A stretch of 64,000 bases of DNA from Heliocidaris erythrogramma (lineage: Eukaryota > Echinodermata > Echinoidea > Camarodonta > Echinometridae), in the NCBI GenBank assembly GCA_025617745.1, contig CM046854.1, positions 57,500,258 to 57,564,257 on the forward strand, read 5' to 3'. The translations under genes were made by a program, and so were the position numbers. Below, piece after piece: positions 56,041-64,000 of the stretch; positions within the stretch are counted from its first letter, which is position 1, and each line of letters opens with the position of its first letter. The notes beneath the pieces are model-generated. The model saw only the letters and a list, made by a program, of their open reading frames with translations. It was not told the DNA's origin and searched no databases.

Positions 56041-56250
56041 GCACCTGCAAATCAGAGCCGGATATCGGCAAACCGGGGCCGGATACAGCCAAAACGGAGC
56101 CGGATACCGGCCAACCGGGGCCAGAAATCGGCAAACCGGAACCGGATATCGGCAAACTGGGGCCGGATACCGACAACCCGAGACCGGAACCGGTAATCCA
56201 GGGTCGGATACCGTCGAACCGAAACTGGATAGACCCGGTACATGGTTTGA
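56041..56250 (-). repeat. Coding 21-bp minisatellite in the element E leader
   Basis: Eight or more 21-bp units (consensus CGGATAYCGGCAAACCGGGGC). Because 21 is divisible by three and no stop is formed, all minus frames stay open, giving seven-residue repeats such as CRYPAPV or SGPGLPI. Confidence 0.8.
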
Positions 56251-56322
56251 TTCACCCGCGCCCATGGACCTCGGTGTCAGAGGAGGGGTCTGTGCCACCC
56301 GCGGTCTGCGAGGTAGGGGTAA

Positions 56323-56454
56323 TCATCCGCTCTTCTCGAGAACTATCTTCAAAAGGCGAAGAAGTTCAGCCTGATCGACCGTCTCGGGAGAGACCTTACC
56401 CTTCTTCCCAGTCAAAGTCCTAGGTGTGCCCGAGGCAACCTTGGATTTTGACAT
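56323..56454 (-). CDS. Element E short leader frame
   Basis: 43 residues from an ATG at 56454: MSKSKVASGTPRTLTGKKGK then VSPETVDQAELLRLLKIVLE, stop at 56323. Basic start followed by a predicted helix. It occupies the position of the MDSEEEAAR frame in copy B, but the sequences do not resemble one another. It may be a gag start cut by a stop. Confidence 0.4.
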   Translation of the reverse strand: MSKSKVASGTPRTLTGKKGKVSPETVDQAELLRLLKIVLEKSG

Positions 56455-56910
56455 TATTTCAACAATATTTTCCCGATTTATTGCCATAATATGTTGTTAC
56501 CATAGCAACGCAGTTTCCGACACATTCCAAATATATGTCTCGCACATCATCATCCCACAAATGTGTGTGCCAAATTCAATGAGCATTGCTCGAAAAATGA
56601 GGAAGTAGTCTGATCCGCAAGATTTCCCACTGATTTATTGCCATAATATACCATTGCCATGCCATTACCATGTCAACGCAGATTCCGACACATTCAAAAA
56701 ATATGTCTAGCACATCTTCATCCCAAGACAGATGTGTGTGGCGAATTTCACGAGCATTACTCGAAAAGTGAATAAGTAGTTCGACGCGCAAGATTTGCAA
56801 CGGACCAACCACCCGCCCGCTTGACTGACCGTATGCTGATTCCTACATGTACATATACTGTACATGTACATGTATATACCCCCTTCAAACTTCGTTTTGG
56901 CTGGGGTATA
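56455..56910 (+). repeat. Two 170-bp tandem units with a hairpin tail
   Basis: GATTTATTGCCATAATAT...CGCAG(T/A)TTCCGACACATTC...GCATT(G/A)CTCGAAAA recurs at 56477 and 56630. The tail carries ACATGTACATGTATATAC and TATACCCCCTTCAAACTTCGTTTTGGCTGGGGTATA as a worn hairpin. The plan matches 22001-22340. Confidence 0.6.
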
Positions 56911-57108
56911 GTAAACCTGCATTCAGTGCATATTCACTTATGCACTTGCAAACATGAAATTGTTTGTACAATATTTCAAGAGAATAAATACTATAATATA
57001 CTTTTTAAAATATCATAGTTTTCATTTTTATCATGACATGTCAGGTTCAAACTGGTTCTACAAGGGAACCTTTTATGACTTAACAAATTAAAAGGAATGT
57101 AATCTTAC

Positions 57109-57206
57109 CCATGATACTCTGAAAGTAACAGCACAAATGACTCCAAACTGCCCACATGAGATCCATTGAATGTGAAGCTTGCTTTGGCGATTTGTGGAAA
57201 ACTACC
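57109..57206 (-). CDS. Host gene exon 2: NLR-style LRR tail
   Basis: Acceptor TTATTAG and donor ATGG|GTAAGA bound 98 nt (phase 0 in, phase 2 out). It reads GSFPQIAKASFTFNGSHVGS and LESFVLLLSEYHG. This pattern follows LRR exons ending in KASxIQ in many echinoderm NLR-type predictions, as far as I recall. It directly continues the exon at 57862-58020. Confidence 0.6.
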
Positions 57207-57861
57207 CTAATAATGACCACAAAACAACAGTACTAATTAACAATGCAGCATTTACAACATAAGGCACTGCATATATTTAAGTTTAAATTCATCCTGCACA
57301 TGATATTATTTCTAACAATGAGTTTATAATACAAATATTTGAAAGCCCACAATGTAAGTACATAAGCATAGGTGTTAGATTTTACTGAGCAGGAAGTCTT
57401 TCACATAGATCCAGTCTTTTATTCATCATTAATATTTTATGGAAATACTCTTACTCCTTTTTTTTGGGGGGGGAGGACCAGAGGGTATTAAGAGCCTAAA
57501 ACATTTGTACAATTTCAGAAGAATAAATCTTGAATTTGGAAAAGATCAAATAAAGAGTATAAAACGTGTTAGATTTTCCATGTTGTATTTTTTTTTTATT
57601 TTATATTTATTTTCACTGAAAGCAGATAAGAAGTAAGCATGGAAATATTTTCTTTCCAGTGTTTGGGGGGGGGGGATGAGTCTGCTTTTTGGAAAAGGGC
57701 ATTCTATTATTTCAAGCACTTTGTATCCAGTGGAAAAGGTTCTATATAGAAGTTGCTACTATTATCAGATATCATATTTATTGGACAAAATGCCTCCGCC
57801 ATGAGCCTTTAATAGTCAAAGAAAATGTAATCATAACACTGAGATGAAGTGTAATACACAC
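57207..57861 (-). other. Host gene intron
   Basis: 655 bp of AT-rich DNA between the two LRR exons, with a G run at 57465 and 57666 and no element recognised. Confidence 0.5.
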
Positions 57862-58020
57862 CTGTATGAATGATGCCTTTGCATTCAATGTTGGACAGAA
57901 CTCTTCCATTCCAACCAGAGTCAGGTTAGTCAGGTTTGGCATAGAACACAGTGCTTCTGCTAGGTGATGTGATGAGGCTGGTGTTGGATACTTGATATAT
58001 TCAAGTTGCAGAGTCTGAAC
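57862..58020 (-). CDS. Host gene exon 1 in window: leucine-rich repeats
   Basis: Acceptor TTTATTAG and donor CAG|GTGTGT bound 159 nt, exactly 53 codons, phase 0 at both ends. It reads VQTLQLEYIKYPTPASSHHL, AEALCSMPNLTNLTLVGMEE and FCPTLNAKASFIQ. LxxLxL and the MPNLTxLTL phrase identify leucine-rich repeats as used by the expanded echinoderm NLR receptors, which sense microbial or cellular stress signals in the cytosol. Phase-0 cassette exons of this size are usual for LRR duplication. Upstream exons (further LRRs, and NACHT if present) were not found between here and 64000. Confidence 0.72.
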
Positions 58021-58975
58021 CTAATAAAAGTAAGTTCATTGCAAAAATATATCACATATACATACATGTTTAATTTACACATTCTTTGACTTACTATAAC
58101 AACATTAAGTACTGGTCTTGGTTAATAGAGCTGCATTAAAAATAAACAAAAAAAGAAAAGAAAATAGAACATAATGTTCTGGTAATCATTCAGGAACCTA
58201 ATCCACTTACGGGTAATATGGTTTTTGTCTTATTTTAACAAATTTTGCAGCAAAATAAAAAGAAATCAAGAGGCATACGGTATAGTATGTAATTAAAAAA
58301 GCTATCCTTGACAAAGGGGAATTTTTTTTTTAAATCACCATGAATGTTTCACCGACAATTTAAATACCCTTTATGCAATCTTCTAAAATGGTGGAAAAGG
58401 GAAGGGGATGTGTGCAGCTAGGTCAAGACTTTAACAGAGATTAAATGATTGTTCAAACTAAATTGCTACATATAACAAAGCACATGCAACTGCTACTCAA
58501 CACACACTTTGATCCAGCTTAAAACTTAGCATTTGTTTGTATAAGCCAATTCATATTTATTATACAGTACATGTACTTTATAAAAGCAGCCCATGGTGAG
58601 TAAAGAGTAAAATGTTTTCAATATCTGCTGTGTCATCCAACTGAATAGACACAAAAACAATTTAAGAATTTAAGTTATTTTCAAATACCATTGTTTTGAT
58701 ATGATGATGACCATTCCTAGCTTGCATGTTAGCTGTGGGAGAAAATTGGGTTCCTTTCATTTGTTGAGTTATCGTGAGCAGACATATTTGAGGCTCAACT
58801 TTCATTACATCTTTGACTTGATTTTTTAATGTTTTTTTTGTAACGCACAAGTGTCGTAAGTGTTACAACATTTCTTGGAGATACTTTTTAAATTCTTGTA
58901 AAAATGCAGCTGAAAGAAAATTTACTGCAAATAGTTAACTGTTGAAGTTAAAATTTGTATTTGATGGAGTTTGCT
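58021..58975. other. Intron or flank, nothing recognised
   Basis: AT-rich DNA upstream of the first LRR exon on the minus strand. A frame at 58662-58850 (minus) has no recognisable motif. Confidence 0.45.
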
Positions 58976-58979
58976 TTAA

Positions 58980-60575
58980 AGTAGAACAGTATTGATATGA
59001 ATAAGGTTAAATTTCATATCATTGTAAAGGTTATGGTTCATAGAACCGTCTTAAACTATTGTTCAGTTTGGAAAAGTAGTTGGGACGCCATAAATTACTT
59101 ATACAAATTGATAAAATCTCACCGCGATATTGTATCTGAAACACTAATCTGAAATGCGTGTTTGATGATGACATCATCGTTGGGTCGTTCAACAATGTGC
59201 TGGCGCGCGCGGGTGGTGAGAAAGCTGTACAAACGCTAGGCATACGCTATTTGGATATATGTGCTCGATCAGTATCACCACAAATATGGACGAGATTCAG
59301 TTAGATTTAGACTTTGAAATCGAAAGCGACCAAGAGGAAGAAGGAGATGTTGATAGTGTATCAGACAGTGACAATGATAGTGGTGAATTAGGCGAGGGCG
59401 AGGAGATAGAAGGAGAAGAAGTTGCCGAGCATGAGCGTCATCCCGGAGCCCGACCATATCTCCATGAGCCTGAACCAGCCATATTCCCTTCCCTCTACTT
59501 CACCAACGTCCAACAAACTCTTGATTCGATTCACACACTCACAAAATTAAATATATAACTGAAATATGTAAGAATTAGCCACCCTAAATCGCAATTCCGG
59601 AGACGAAACAGCAGCACCAGCATTCAGCAATTCCGTGAGTCATGCATGCACGTACGTAAACAACAGGTCATTGCATGCACGCTATCCACGTACGAGCTGA
59701 GTGATAGCGAGATCTGCACCTGAGCTGAGACGACATTTATTTTTGTACCGGAAATGTTCACATTTATTTACTATAATTTCACCTTGCGTTCTTTTAAAAA
59801 TTATATGCAATATAAATATTTTAAAATAGAATCTGACATTGACATTTGCAGTAAATAAGTGCGTTAAAAACACAAATAAATCTCGTTTGCAGGAACAAAT
59901 CAGTGACGAACAATACATATGCGCGAAATTCGATTTCTGCTGAAATCAAATAAGTTTCTTCGACACTTCATCCAGAGAGAATGTGAGTTATATCAGTTTT
60001 CAGAAGAAGCAATTATAGATGACAATATGCCACCATACACGTAGCTTTATCAAATAAGGGGAATTTAGAAGTAAGGCCCAGTATAACAAAATCAAACTCA
60101 GTATCGACACGTCTGGAGCTCGGGCCGTGTCTGGAGATGAAGTCTCAGCTCGTGACTTTGGACGTTCTTTTTCTTCAAACAATTACACTCCAAAAGTCCC
60201 ACAGCCATTTCCATGAGAACTGAATTATATAAGAAATGTGTGAATCGTTTCTTTTAAGTAGTTATGCCATTAGTAGTTTCATAATTAGAGATCTAACAAG
60301 CTATCACCCCGATGATCTACACTCTCACGCCCATTCAATATAAGCGCTGGCATGCGCGCCGTCCAAACGACCCAACGATGACGTCATCAATAAACACTCC
60401 GTTCGCAAACGCCAATTCGCAATTCGTCGCCGTCTGAGACGGGCTGATAAAATGTGTTTTTACATTGATATAATATTTATATTGGCAGTAATGAACACCA
60501 ACGTATTCAACACACATCCTGCTTTACATTCATATGTAAATCACCATATTTCGTGATCGGCAATACTGTTCTACT
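58980..60575. mobile_element. TTAA-flanked element of 1.6 kb
   Basis: AGTAGAACAGTATTG at the left mirrors CAATACTGTTCTACT at the right, with TTAA on both sides (58976-58979 and 60576-60579), a piggyBac-like signature. A second inner pair, GACATCATCGTTGGGTCGTT near 59169-59188 and its inverse near 60366-60388, extends the symmetry. One acidic frame (59259-59558) is present but no transposase is identified. Confidence 0.65.
59286..59558 (+). CDS. Acidic 90-residue frame, function unknown
   Basis: From the second ATG at 59286: MDEIQLDLDFEIESDQEEEG followed by Ser/Asp/Glu-rich sequence, then ARPYLHEPEPAIFPSLYF and a short tail. The composition is plainly non-random and the frame has a sharp start. 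The PYLHEPE phrase recalls N-termini of some invertebrate P2X7-tail or transposase-like proteins, but I cannot confirm that. It could be a first coding exon carried by the TTAA element. Confidence 0.4.
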   Translation: MDEIQLDLDFEIESDQEEEGDVDSVSDSDNDSGELGEGEEIEGEEVAEHERHPGARPYLHEPEPAIFPSLYFTNVQQTLDSIHTLTKLNI

Positions 60576-60579
60576 TTAA

Positions 60580-60953
60580 AGACCTTTTTATTGTATGCTT
60601 TGATCAACTATCTGCTTTTAAAGATCTTTGTGTAAAACAGCAAAGTTAAATAACAAAATTGTGTTATTACTGGTTTGTTTCATCAATCTCATCTACATGT
60701 ATAACATCTTGTATAAAATATATGGGAATGCTAAGATGTCATTACAGGAGCTGTTATAGTCAAATATCTACATGTATTATTTAATTCTCTTTAATTCAAA
60801 TTTAGGAAATGTGGATGAAGGATTAATCCCATAATTTATGGGTAACATGCATTTAGTTAACGATTCATGTCCAAAATTTTACAAAATGATTACAACATAA
60901 TAAACAATTATTAATACATAATTAAATACCATAATTTATAGGATTGAAGTAAA
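60580..60953. other. No feature recognised
   Basis: AT-rich DNA between the TTAA element and the tRNA-like inverted repeat. Confidence 0.4.
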
Positions 60954-61173
60954 TTGAATATATCATAAAGAAATGTGAGAAAATTACAATGCCCCGACCA
61001 GGATTCGAACCCGGGACCCTGGATTACATGATTACATGTGAGATTGTTACTTTGCTTCGACGGGAGCCCGGATAGCTCAGTTGGTAAAGCACTCGTCATG
61101 TAATCCAGGGTCCCGGGTTCGAATCCCGGTCGGGGCATTGTAATTTTCTCACATTTCTTTATGATATATTCAA
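60954..61173. mobile_element. Inverted repeat built on a tRNA 3' half
   Basis: The arms 60954-61030 and 61097-61173 are 77 bp and differ at one base. Each holds the 3' half of a tRNA (anticodon arm, T arm, acceptor strand) followed by the same 37-base flank (ATTGTAATTTTCTCACATTT...). The spacer supplies the 5' half of the tRNA for the plus orientation only. It looks like two tRNA-derived SINE ends joined head to head, or a MITE that uses them as termini. Confidence 0.75.
61066..61137 (+). tRNA. tRNA-Thr(TGT)-like sequence, probably a pseudogene or SINE head
   Basis: 72 nt that fold as a cloverleaf. The acceptor pairs GCCCGGA with TCGGGGC at six of seven positions. The D arm is GCTCAGTTGGTAAAGC. 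The T arm is perfect (CCGGG-TTCGAAT-CCCGG). The anticodon loop CATGTAA would give TGT (Thr), but the universal T before the anticodon is A, and two of five anticodon-stem pairs fail. The A box and B box (GGTTCGAATCC) are intact, so it may still be transcribed by RNA polymerase III. Confidence 0.6.
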
Positions 61174-61868
61174 ATATTAATACATTTTCAAGTAAAGTAA
61201 TTACATTGTATAGTTAACGCAAATGAACGATAAAGAAGGATTGTCACATAAGCAAAGGTTGATGGTGTGACAATCCTTTACAAAAAATAGGAAATACTAA
61301 AGAAAGAGGGATATTAAAAAAAGAAAAAGAAAAAAAACTTTTTGTTGTATTAAAAGTAATAGAAGTCCATTAAAGATGGGGATGAGAAGAGATGTATGGA
61401 GAAAAAATATAAATAGGAGAGGATGGTCAGTAGAAAGGTGAACTGGGTAGAAGAGATATTAGAGAAGAATTAGGCAGAATGAAGAAGTGAAAAGTGGGAA
61501 GCGTAGGGAGTGTAGAGAGAGAAAAGGAGAAGGGGTGGATGAGGAAAGGAGAAGGGGTGGATGAGGAAAGAAGGAGGGAGAAAGAGGATCCAGTCCAGTC
61601 AAGATTTATAGGGTATTTGCCTTGGGCATATGCCTTTGTAGAGTTAATGCATTTTTTTTTTTGGTTAAATGTAATTTTATGCATTTAAGATTAATTCCTC
61701 TGTTTATTCAGCAAATCCAAAATGGCTGACAGATTTATTTTGATTAAGGTACAGCTGGTAATAACCAGGCATTTCTTGGTTACGTAGGTCATGTGACACT
61801 TTACCATTGGAAATAATAATTTGTTTATGTTCGTGTCCCGAAATCGCGAAAATCAAAACTATTCTCCT
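61174..61868. other. Purine-rich low-complexity DNA
   Basis: 61300-61600 is dominated by A and G, including GGAAAGGAGAAGGGGTGGATGA repeated at 61520 and 61542. Nothing codes recognisably. Confidence 0.55.
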
Positions 61869-62517
61869 TGACAATGGTTACCCTTAGCATGTTATATCTC
61901 GCACCATAACACGGACGCTGGAGGCACAATCCAAATCTGACACCAGATTTGGACCTGCCAAATGCCCCGTGTATCTCAAACTACCCTGGAGGGGTAAGGT
62001 ATCTGACAAATACGCCAGTCAGATCAAACACGCAGTGTCACGTTGCTATTACGCGGTTTCGACACGCATTGTGTTTTCTACACACAGGATGCTACCGTCA
62101 ACTAGCAAGGATGTACTACCCACCCCCCACTTGAGTAGTGTTATTTACCAATTTCAGTGCCGGTGCGATGCCAGGTACATGGGCCGTACTTCTCAGCGGT
62201 TGGCTGATCGCATTAAACAACACATTCCCTCGATTATTCGGAACCTTACAACCAATCAGCGCACGCAGCCCGTCCGTGCCTGCAAATCTGAAATGCACGC
62301 TAACAGACCAAAGATAGCCAAATGCGATTCAGCGATTGGTCTCCACTTGCTGAACAATCCAGCTTGCGCACAAAGCTATGCCGACGATCAATTCTCAATT
62401 ATGTCCCGGGCCAGAAGCTCAGCGCATTTACGCTTTCTGGAAGCTGCTTACATTCAATCGCATGAACCTCTTCTGTGCAGACAAAAGGAGTTCGTCCAAG
62501 CTTTGCGATTGTTCTGA
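61869..62517 (+). pseudogene. Penelope-like retroelement, GIY-YIG endonuclease end
   Basis: The plus frame 61969-62517 ends a Penelope polyprotein. It has VIYQFQCRCDARYMGRTSQR, LADRIKQHIPSIIRN, SAIGLHLLNNPACAQSY and LRFLEAAYIQSHEPLLCRQK. YxFxCxCxxxYxGRTxxxLxxRIxQH is the GIY-YIG nuclease signature of this group, in which it nicks the target for reverse transcription. The RT domain is missing upstream (5' truncation near 61870). The stop at 62515-62517 is followed by a pLTR-like tail. Confidence 0.88.
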
Positions 62518-62640
62518 AATTACGGCGTCTAGGTTGCGTCCGGGTTCACCGAGTATAATATAGTTGATTTCAAGTAATTTGTTATATACCTGCGTGATAA
62601 CCTGATGAGTGCAGGTCGAAAAGCTTCGTTATCATGTCTC
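62518..62640 (+). ncRNA. Penelope tail with candidate hammerhead motif
   Basis: CTGATGA at 62602-62608, a short spacer GTGCAGGTC, and GAAAA at 62617 lie between TGATAAC (62595) and GTTATCA (62628), which pair as a stem. ACCTGC at 62588 can also pair with GCAGGT at 62611. CTGATGA...GAAA between pairing arms is the hammerhead layout reported for Penelope elements. The short internal stem makes activity uncertain. Confidence 0.4.
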
Positions 62641-64000
62641 TTTTTCGTGCCATATTGAAATTTTGCAGTACCAAGAAATAATTTGTTTATTCATGATCTG
62701 TTTACCGTTATCCAATCATGTGAAACATGTGTTTTACATTGTAATTGTGTATATTTCCAGACAGGCCAGCTACATACTTGTGTTACATAACAATACACCT
62801 GTCTGGATCTCCCTGCACATACTTTATTTTCCATGACAGCAGCCATGTCTATGCTCTTTTGTGTTTTGTCATGTGAACATCACATGCCCATCTCGTGTCC
62901 TTAATTTGCATTTACAGTACTTTTCCACTACATGTCTATATTAAGTGAAAGTCTGTTGTGCTCTTTTTCACTACTACTGCATCAGTCACTGAAATAAGCA
63001 CACTTGTTATTTTTATCCACGGCTTCGACGTAAAAGTTACTTCATCTCTGCGACGTGAGATATTCTTCAAGGGAGCAGAATTACGCAACAATTTGGACAC
63101 TTTCACTCTACCGAGTTTATAGAGCTGTCGCCCTTGCTCGTCAGACTCGGCCTCACCGCTGCATTCCGCAGGTGACTTCGACCACGTGTCCATCTAAGCT
63201 GTCGTTGGATTCTAAGAACATTCTGACTCTGTTACTGCCGTTGAGTTTCACCCAAACATTCTTGCCGTAGCTTCACCACTCACCAAGGTACACATTACTT
63301 GGCTACCCGCAGTTGAGGGCATTTTTATTTCACTCATTATTGAACTATTCATTTATTTGTAATACCAAGAAAGTGCTTAATTACTTAATATTTTTGTATT
63401 AATCAATTGAGTTGGCACCAGTTTAATTGCCATCTTATGACCTACGTCATATCTTGCGTTGGAAACGGGCGCACATATTTTTAATATATATATATAAATC
63501 ACATACCAAGTTTAAGCATTTAACGATTCGTTTTTTGTATTCGTTTACTTATTTAGTGGGCCACAACTTTCACCAAATTACCTTATGCAGAGATGCCAAC
63601 CTTCATCAACAAAAAAAAGTATGCTTAGAAGGAAAAAACAGTATTTTTTGAAAAAATCTCTCACCTTAATGTATCGCTATCCTGAAGCTGTCGGAGGACA
63701 AGGTACACATTTCCTGCCACTACATGTCAGTTATTTGGCCAAACATGTCCTACAGTACATTGGCTACACTCAACTCAACCCAAGCAGAGTACATGTAAAT
63801 GGGTTCCTAAAAATGTTTATATCTTGAATGCACTGATTGCACAGCTGCTGCAATGCTAAACAAATGTTAAACTATGATAGCACAGTCCTCAGATACATGT
63901 AGAAAAGAAGAAAAGTCACTACTGATGAGGCTATCCTGGCTAAAGCCAAAGTACAATATTCAAAGTTCCATGGAAGGGCACAGAGATAAAATCCAGATGA
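62641..64000. other. No feature recognised
   Basis: A minus frame at 62936-63193 (85 residues) has no family motif. Otherwise AT-rich, with an (AT)n run at 63481-63496. Probably intergenic or intronic. Confidence 0.4.

Larger units (their letters stand above)
54066..56454 (-). mobile_element. DIRS element E (rearranged fragment)
   Basis: Minus-strand pieces of a further DIRS family: RNase H at 54066-54360, an RT N-terminal block at 54717-55133, and gag/leader at 55140-56454. Between RNase H and RT, where the palm should be, lies a copy of the leader minisatellite (54370-54650) that is also present in place at 56040-56250. Neither terminal repeats nor a recombinase is seen. It sits in an intron of the host gene, on the same strand. 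Confidence 0.75.

Noticed and set aside
55945..56374. Proline/glycine-rich protein encoded by the 21-bp array on either strand
   Set aside because: All frames of the array are open because of the unit length and absence of stops, so openness is not evidence of a separate gene.
57439..57636. Plus-strand 65-residue frame in the LRR intron
   Set aside because: Hydrophobic low-complexity translation of T-rich intron DNA with no family match.
61066..61137. Functional tRNA-Thr gene
   Set aside because: The T before the anticodon is A, two anticodon-stem pairs fail, and the sequence sits in an inverted repeat. Kept only as tRNA-like.

Overview
The window looks like animal nuclear DNA, most likely from an echinoderm and possibly a sea urchin. 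It is AT-rich, intron-rich and packed with nested transposons. The taxon is an inference from the LRR exon style, the transposon mix and short tandem-plus-hairpin repeats that I associate with marine deuterostomes. I see no prokaryotic features.

Host gene. Seven short minus-strand exons between 58,020 and 18,966 join in phase into 900 nt, exactly 300 open codons. They encode leucine-rich repeat sequence of the echinoderm NLR kind, a short linker, then a ZU5 domain running into the start of a UPA domain. LRR followed by ZU5-UPA recalls PIDD1 and NLRP1 (whose FIIND is ZU5-UPA). The HFS autocleavage motif of those families reads HFC here. Upstream exons and the C-terminal domain were not found. 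One intron is 19.4 kb long and mostly transposon.

Transposons from left to right. 693-7056 is a rearranged DIRS-type tyrosine-recombinase retrotransposon (copy A) that lost its recombinase and amplified its gag/leader region. 7591-17280 is a Ty3/Gypsy element with 190-bp LTRs and a 5-bp target duplication. Copy B, a nearly intact DIRS of the same family with gag, RT-RNase H and YR frames, sits at its LTR/primer-site boundary (10,902-17,093). 17.3-22.4 kb holds a candidate Penelope-type hammerhead sequence, dispersed repeats and a foldback element made of a GGTCCGATAG minisatellite. 22,982-28,403 is a second DIRS-like family (D) containing a Tc1 deletion derivative with 268-bp arms. 29.4-37.3 kb holds decayed LINEs, one split by a DD41D-type mariner and another inverted-repeat element. 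37.7-41.5 kb holds smaller elements and repeats. 41.8-52.5 kb is a three-level nest: DIRS copy C, split by a palindromic Tc1-like element, itself split by a 5.3-kb Harbinger-like element. 54.1-56.5 kb is a further DIRS family (E) with a 21-bp coding minisatellite. 59.0-60.6 kb is a TTAA-bounded element. 60.95-61.17 kb is an inverted repeat built on a tRNA-Thr-like sequence. 61.9-62.6 kb is a Penelope GIY-YIG endonuclease fragment.

The minus-strand host gene forms the backbone, and almost everything else is mobile DNA in its introns or flanks. Most DIRS and Gypsy copies also lie on the minus strand. Only DIRS copy B still looks close to coding-competent.
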